Positions 23,351 to 26,476 of a stretch of DNA of 26,476 nucleotides are shown here, in pieces. Within the stretch, counting starts at the first letter, position 1; every line of letters begins with the position of its first letter. The position numbers and the translations under genes were made by a program. The notes beneath the pieces are model-generated. The model was not told where the DNA came from. It ran no database searches and was given only the letters and a program-made list of their open reading frames with translations. Location: NCBI GenBank assembly GCA_045577755.1, contig JAZNJA010000070.1, positions 1-26,476 on the forward strand. Direction: 5' to 3'. This DNA is from CAMEON01 sp045577755 (lineage in GTDB: Bacteria > Bacillota > Clostridia > Oscillospirales > CAG-272).

Positions 23351-23986
23351 TTACTCTTGAATGTACACTTTGTTATTCTCAACCGTGATCTTATCCTCAC
23401 AGAACAGCCTCACCGCCTCGGGGAGGATCCTCCACTCGGCCTCCTCCATGATGCGGCGTTGCAGGACCTCGGGGGTGTCGTCCTGCTTGACCTCCACGGC
23501 CTTTTGCAGGATGATGGGGCCCGCGTCGCACTCGGGGGTGACGATGTGGACGGTGGCGCCCGAGACCTTGACGCCCTTTTCCAGAGCCGCCTCGTGGACG
23601 TGGAGCCCGTAGAAGCCCTTACCGCAGAAGGAGGGGATCAGAGCGGGGTGGACGTTGAGGATCTTATTGGGGAAGGCCTCGTAGACCTGCTCGTCGATGA
23701 TGGTGAGGAAGCCTGCCAGCACCACCAGGTCGATGCCCGCGGCGGTCATTTCGTCCGCCAGAGCCCCCGAGTAGGCGGCGATGCTGCCGTAGTCCTTCCG
23801 CGCCAGCACACGGCCCTCGATGCCCGCGTTGGCGGCTCTCTCAAGGGCGTACACACCGGGCTTGGAGGCGATCACCAGGGTAATTTTTCCGTTCCCCAGC
23901 TCGCCCCGCTTTTCGGCGTCAATGAGGGCCTGGAGGTTGGTGCCGCCGCCCGAGACAAGGACGGCGATCTTCTTTTGTTCAGCCAT
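23351..23986 (-). CDS. purN: Phosphoribosylglycinamide formyltransferase (folate-dependent)
   Basis: Formylates GAR with 10-formyl-THF. The 211-residue length matches PurN. VLVSGGGTNLQALID is the phosphate-binding start, VLAGFLTIID precedes the catalytic block, and the triad is Asn111, His113 (in LNVHPALIPSF) and Asp154 (in PECDAGPII). The segment between them (FCGKGFYGLHVH) is the slightly longer Firmicutes form. AAAGGA lies about 11 nt before the ATG. It lies between the formate-type channel gene (108-bp gap with a palindrome) and the IMP cyclohydrolase gene. Confidence 0.96.
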   Translation of the reverse strand: MAEQKKIAVLVSGGGTNLQALIDAEKRGELGNGKITLVIASKPGVYALERAANAGIEGRVLARKDYGSIAAYSGALADEMTAAGIDLVVLAGFLTIIDEQVYEAFPNKILNVHPALIPSFCGKGFYGLHVHEAALEKGVKVSGATVHIVTPECDAGPIILQKAVEVKQDDTPEVLQRRIMEEAEWRILPEAVRLFCEDKITVENNKVYIQE

Positions 23987-24011
23987 GGAAACATATCCTT
24001 TCTGAAAGATT

Positions 24012-24092
24012 CGTAGGGGGCGGCGCCTCGACGCCCCGCATCATTCATGGTCATCGTTCGGTAACGGGACGTCGAGGGCGCCGTCCCCTACG
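24012..24092. repeat. GTAGGGG palindromic repeat between channel gene and purN
   Basis: Arms CGTAGGGGGCGGCGCCTCGA and, at 24066-24092, GGGACGTCGAGGGCGCC followed by GTCCCCTACG face each other across about 30 bp. The ends match the other GTAGGGG repeats; the inside (GGCGCCTCGACG) is specific to this copy and pairs with its own partner. Confidence 0.75.
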
Positions 24093-24094
24093 GA

Positions 24095-24730
24095 TCACGC
24101 TTCCTTGGGCTTGAGCATAGCCAGCAGAGGCATGAGCATACCGCCAATGGTATTGCCCAGCACCACGATGGCCAGATAGATGATGGAATCCACCGAGAAG
24201 AACATCCCCGCCGCGCCGAAGTAGAACATATTGGCCACCGAGTGCTCAAAGCCCGCCAGAATGAAGACGGGGACGCAGAACAGGATGCCCGAGATGGTCT
24301 GCTTGTCGCGGTAGATGCTCACCGCCATGTACATGAGGATGCCGCAGAAGATACCGCGGATCAGAGTCTGCCACCAGACCTGGGTCAGGCGGGCGGTGCA
24401 GAGGACCTCGGCCACGCCCCCGATGGCGGGGATGGCGGCGCGGAGGGCGTACCCCAGGGCCACGGTGGCGATGAGGTTGCCCAGAAGTCCCCAAAGAAGG
24501 ACCGAGAATGCTTCCCCGTCGTGCTTTTCGGGGATGAAGCCGATCTTGCCCGTGTAGAGGGAGTAGCCCTTGCAGCAGATGGAGAGCAGGGCGATGGAGA
24601 AGAAGAAGGCACCGATGGTCTTATTCACCATGGAGCCGTCGCCGAAGCAGGCCAGGAACACCGTCCCGCCCACGGCGATCATGATACCGGCCAGCAGGCC
24701 GTTTACGAGATTCCAGATGATCTTCTTCAT
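24095..24730 (-). CDS. Formate/nitrite transporter (FNT) family channel
   Basis: A 211-residue integral membrane protein with about six hydrophobic helices (roughly 8-30, 38-58, 73-97, 120-140, 146-172, 180-205). The diagnostic FNT block GFEHSVANMFYF is present with the central pore histidine at His163. An early glycine-rich VGGTVFLACFG helix and LLGNLIAT also fit. It is shorter than FocA (about 285) because loops and the C-terminal tail are reduced. The gene starts 5 nt after the purM stop codon with no clear ribosome site, which suggests coupled translation. Its place among purM, purN and fhs suggests that it moves formate for 10-formyl-THF synthesis. Nitrite or another small anion cannot be excluded. 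Confidence 0.88.
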   Translation of the reverse strand: MKKIIWNLVNGLLAGIMIAVGGTVFLACFGDGSMVNKTIGAFFFSIALLSICCKGYSLYTGKIGFIPEKHDGEAFSVLLWGLLGNLIATVALGYALRAAIPAIGGVAEVLCTARLTQVWWQTLIRGIFCGILMYMAVSIYRDKQTISGILFCVPVFILAGFEHSVANMFYFGAAGMFFSVDSIIYLAIVVLGNTIGGMLMPLLAMLKPKEA

Positions 24731-24735
24731 GGGCG

Positions 24736-25797
24736 TCAGACGATCTCGATCTGCTCACCGCCCAGCTCGGCGGCGTTCACGATCTCACCGATGAGGTAAG
24801 CGTCCTCACCGTTTGCGCGGAGGATCTCCAGGGCGGTATCCACGTCCTCGGGGGAGACCACGATGCTCATACCCACGCCCATGTTGTAGGTGTTGAACAT
24901 ATCACGCTCGGGGATATTGCCCGTCTTGGCGATGAGGTCGAAAATAGGAAGCACCTTGACGTCGGCGCGGCGGACGCGGGCGCCCAGGCCCTCGGGGATG
25001 CTTCTCGGGATGTTCTCGTAGAAGCCGCCGCCCGTGATGTGGGAGATGCCCTTGACGTTGACCTTCTCCAGCAGAGCCAGCACCGACTTGACGTAGATGC
25101 GGGTAGGGGTCAGCAGGGTCTCGCCGATGGACTTACCGCCCAGAGCCTCGCAGGGCTCGTACAGGGAGGGGGGATTGTTGTCGATGTCGAAGACCTTACG
25201 GCAGAGGGAGAAGCCGTTGGAGTGAACGCCCGTGGAGGCCAGAGCGATGACGATATCCCCCGCCTTCATGGTGGTATTGTCGATGATCTTCTTCTTGTCC
25301 ACGATACCCACCGAGAAGCCGGCCAGATCGTACTCCTCTGCGGGCATCATGCCGGGATGCTCGGCGGTCTCGCCGCCGATGAGCGCGGCACCCGACTGAA
25401 CACAGCCCTCGGCCACACCGCCCACGATGGCGGCGATCTTCTCGGGGATGTTCTTCCCGCAGGCGATGTAGTCCAGGAAGAACAGGGGCTTGGCGCCCAC
25501 GCAGATGATGTCGTTGACGCACATGGCCACGGCGTCGATGCCGATGGTGTCGTGCTTGTCCATGAGCATGGCCATCTTGACCTTGGTGCCGCAGCCGTCG
25601 GTACCCGAGACCAGCACGGGCTCGGACATACCCGCCACGTTCAGGCCAAAGCAGCCACCAAAGCCGCCCACGTCGTCCACGCAGCCCTCGTTCTTGGTGC
25701 GGGCGATGTGCCCCTTCATGAGCTCGACCGCCTTGTAGCCGGCGGTAATGTCTACGCCCGCGGCGGCGTAGCTCTCGGACTTGGAATTAGAATGCAT
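24736..25797 (-). CDS. purM: Phosphoribosylformylglycinamidine cyclo-ligase (AIR synthetase)
   Basis: Closes FGAM to AIR with ATP. It is 353 residues, family length. Characteristic blocks are AAAGVDITAGYKAVELMKGH, GGFGGCFGL, VSGTDGCGTKVKMA, DAVAMCVNDIICVGAKPLFF, GGETAEHPGMM, STGVHSNGFSL, HITGGGFYENIPR and FNTYNMGVGM. An open frame runs upstream to 25998, across a palindromic repeat and the purF end. The start at 25797 is supported by AAAGGAAT about 9 nt upstream and by homology. It lies 133 bp after purF. Confidence 0.96.
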   Translation of the reverse strand: MHSNSKSESYAAAGVDITAGYKAVELMKGHIARTKNEGCVDDVGGFGGCFGLNVAGMSEPVLVSGTDGCGTKVKMAMLMDKHDTIGIDAVAMCVNDIICVGAKPLFFLDYIACGKNIPEKIAAIVGGVAEGCVQSGAALIGGETAEHPGMMPAEEYDLAGFSVGIVDKKKIIDNTTMKAGDIVIALASTGVHSNGFSLCRKVFDIDNNPPSLYEPCEALGGKSIGETLLTPTRIYVKSVLALLEKVNVKGISHITGGGFYENIPRSIPEGLGARVRRADVKVLPIFDLIAKTGNIPERDMFNTYNMGVGMSIVVSPEDVDTALEILRANGEDAYLIGEIVNAAELGGEQIEIV

Positions 25798-25853
25798 GAT
25801 GTTGATTCCTTTCTTTGTGTGGTGGGATCCTGTATGATCATGGAATGCGGTCT

Positions 25854-25919
25854 GTAGGGGCGCACCTATGTGTGCGCTCTCGAAGGTCGTATCGGGCGCA
25901 CACGCAGGTGCGCCCCTAC
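25854..25919. repeat. GTAGGGG palindromic repeat between purF and purM
   Basis: Left arm GTAGGGGCGCACCTATGTG continuing to TGCGC (25854-25877) faces GCGCACACGCAGGTGCGCCC continuing to CTAC (25896-25919), with an 18-bp centre. Pairing is near perfect over 24 bp. It is the clearest member of the family in the window. Confidence 0.85.
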
Positions 25920-25930
25920 CGTGAGAAACA

Positions 25931-26439
25931 TTACTCTTTTCCGTTCCAGCAGTAGGTACAAAGCTTATCGGGAGGGAGCCCGATGGACTTGATGACACCG
26001 CCCAGGGACTGGAACTCCAGGGAGGCGAAGCCGAACTTGGCGCAGATGCTCTTGCGGAGGGCCTTGCCTCTTTCGGTGGTGCCGTCGCTGTACTCGTCGA
26101 TGTGGTTGAAGCCCTCGGTGCCCTCCAGCTCCAGAATGGTGCGGCGGGTGATCAGCTCCATGTCGCTGGTGGCGCGGGAGAAGTTGAGGTACTTACAGCC
26201 GTACATGATGGGAGGACAGGCGGAGCGCATATGCACCTCCTTGGCACCGTTGGAGTAGAGGAAGTCCACCGTCTCCTTGAGCTGGGTGCCTCTTACGATG
26301 GAATCGTCCACGAAGAGGAGCTTCTTGCCCTCGATCAGCTCGTGAATGGGCACCTGCTTCATGCGGGCCACCTTGGAGCGGTCAGACTGCTTCTGGGGGG
26401 TGAAGCTCCGCGACCAAGTGGGGGTGTACTTGATATAGG
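25931..26439 (-). CDS. purF: Amidophosphoribosyltransferase, C-terminal part only
   Basis: Catalyses the first committed purine step (PRPP plus glutamine to phosphoribosylamine). Only about the last 169 residues are present; the 5' end is lost at the contig edge. The PRPP-binding motif LLFVDDSIVRGTQ and the blocks KYTPTWSRSFTPQKQSDR, RSACPPIMYGCKYLNFSRAT and CTYCWNGKE belong to the PurF subgroup common in Clostridia and Bacteroidetes. Homology starts exactly where the adapter-like sequence ends, at YIKYTPTW. The GTG at 26371 is internal, not the start. It is the most upstream gene of the purine unit; its promoter is out of view. Confidence 0.92.
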
Positions 26440-26476
26440 AAGTCGGAGGCCAAGCGGTCTTAGGAAGACAACCCAG
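26440..26476. other. Sequencing adapter remnant at contig end
   Basis: Positions 26440-26471 read AAGTCGGAGGCCAAGC followed by GGTCTTAGGAAGACAA. I recognise this as the 32-nt MGI/BGISEQ library adapter. The five remaining bases, CCCAG, would fall in the variable index. PurF homology stops exactly at 26439. These bases should be treated as artefact and trimmed. Confidence 0.93.

Noticed and set aside
24736..25998. 420-residue form of PurM starting at 25998
   Set aside because: The first 67 codons cross a GTAGGGG palindrome and overlap the end of purF; the ribosome site and family N-terminus point to 25797.
26371..26373. GTG as the start of a short purF-like gene
   Set aside because: In-frame PurF homology continues upstream to 26439, so the codon is internal and the gene is cut by the contig end.

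Overview
The window is a dense, single-direction block of de novo nucleotide biosynthesis genes, with every convincing gene on the minus strand. The DNA is GC-rich (about 60% by eye). Several features suggest an uncultured gut Clostridia member, probably near Oscillospirales: AAGGAG-type ribosome sites, a full-length clostridial-style PurL, class 1B PyrD with PyrK, a BspA-type LRR lipoprotein and several families of palindromic intergenic repeats. The exact taxon cannot be read from the sequence. The last 37 bases look like sequencing adapter rather than genome, so the right edge is probably the end of a contig.

Read in the direction of transcription (right to left), the first unit is a purine and one-carbon cluster: purF (5' part missing), purM, a formate/nitrite-type channel, purN, a PurO-like IMP cyclohydrolase, an unknown 161-residue protein, a stand-alone AICAR transformylase, purD, full-length purL, fhs, and a small LRR lipoprotein. 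With purE/purC/purB elsewhere, these cover most steps from PRPP to IMP. The formate channel and formate-THF ligase would supply the 10-formyl-THF used by PurN and the AICAR transformylase. The bifunctional PurH is split here: its two activities come from two unrelated genes. A compact AT-rich unit sits between the AICAR transformylase gene and purD. It holds a four-helix-bundle (23S rRNA intervening-sequence type) gene with one in-frame stop, and perfect inverted repeats directly flank it.

The second unit starts at a near-consensus sigma-A promoter at about 12187-12215 and carries the pyrimidine genes: pyrC, carB, pyrK, pyrD, an esterase, pyrF, a HAD phosphatase, pyrE and pyrB. These cover carbamoyl phosphate to UMP, but carA is missing. 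PyrB carries a C-terminal zinc domain like that of the PyrI regulatory chain. The left edge holds most of guaB, an IMP dehydrogenase of the Tritrichomonas-like type.

Intergenic space is largely occupied by structured repeats of four families: (1) a two-hairpin element placed just after four stop codons in the same orientation, with compensatory stem changes; (2) GTAGGGG palindromes; (3) a 105-bp TGTCATCCTGAGCGGAG palindrome; (4) paired CTCTCCC/GGGAGAG elements on both sides of pyrC. No tRNA, rRNA, CRISPR array, transposase or recognisable riboswitch was seen.
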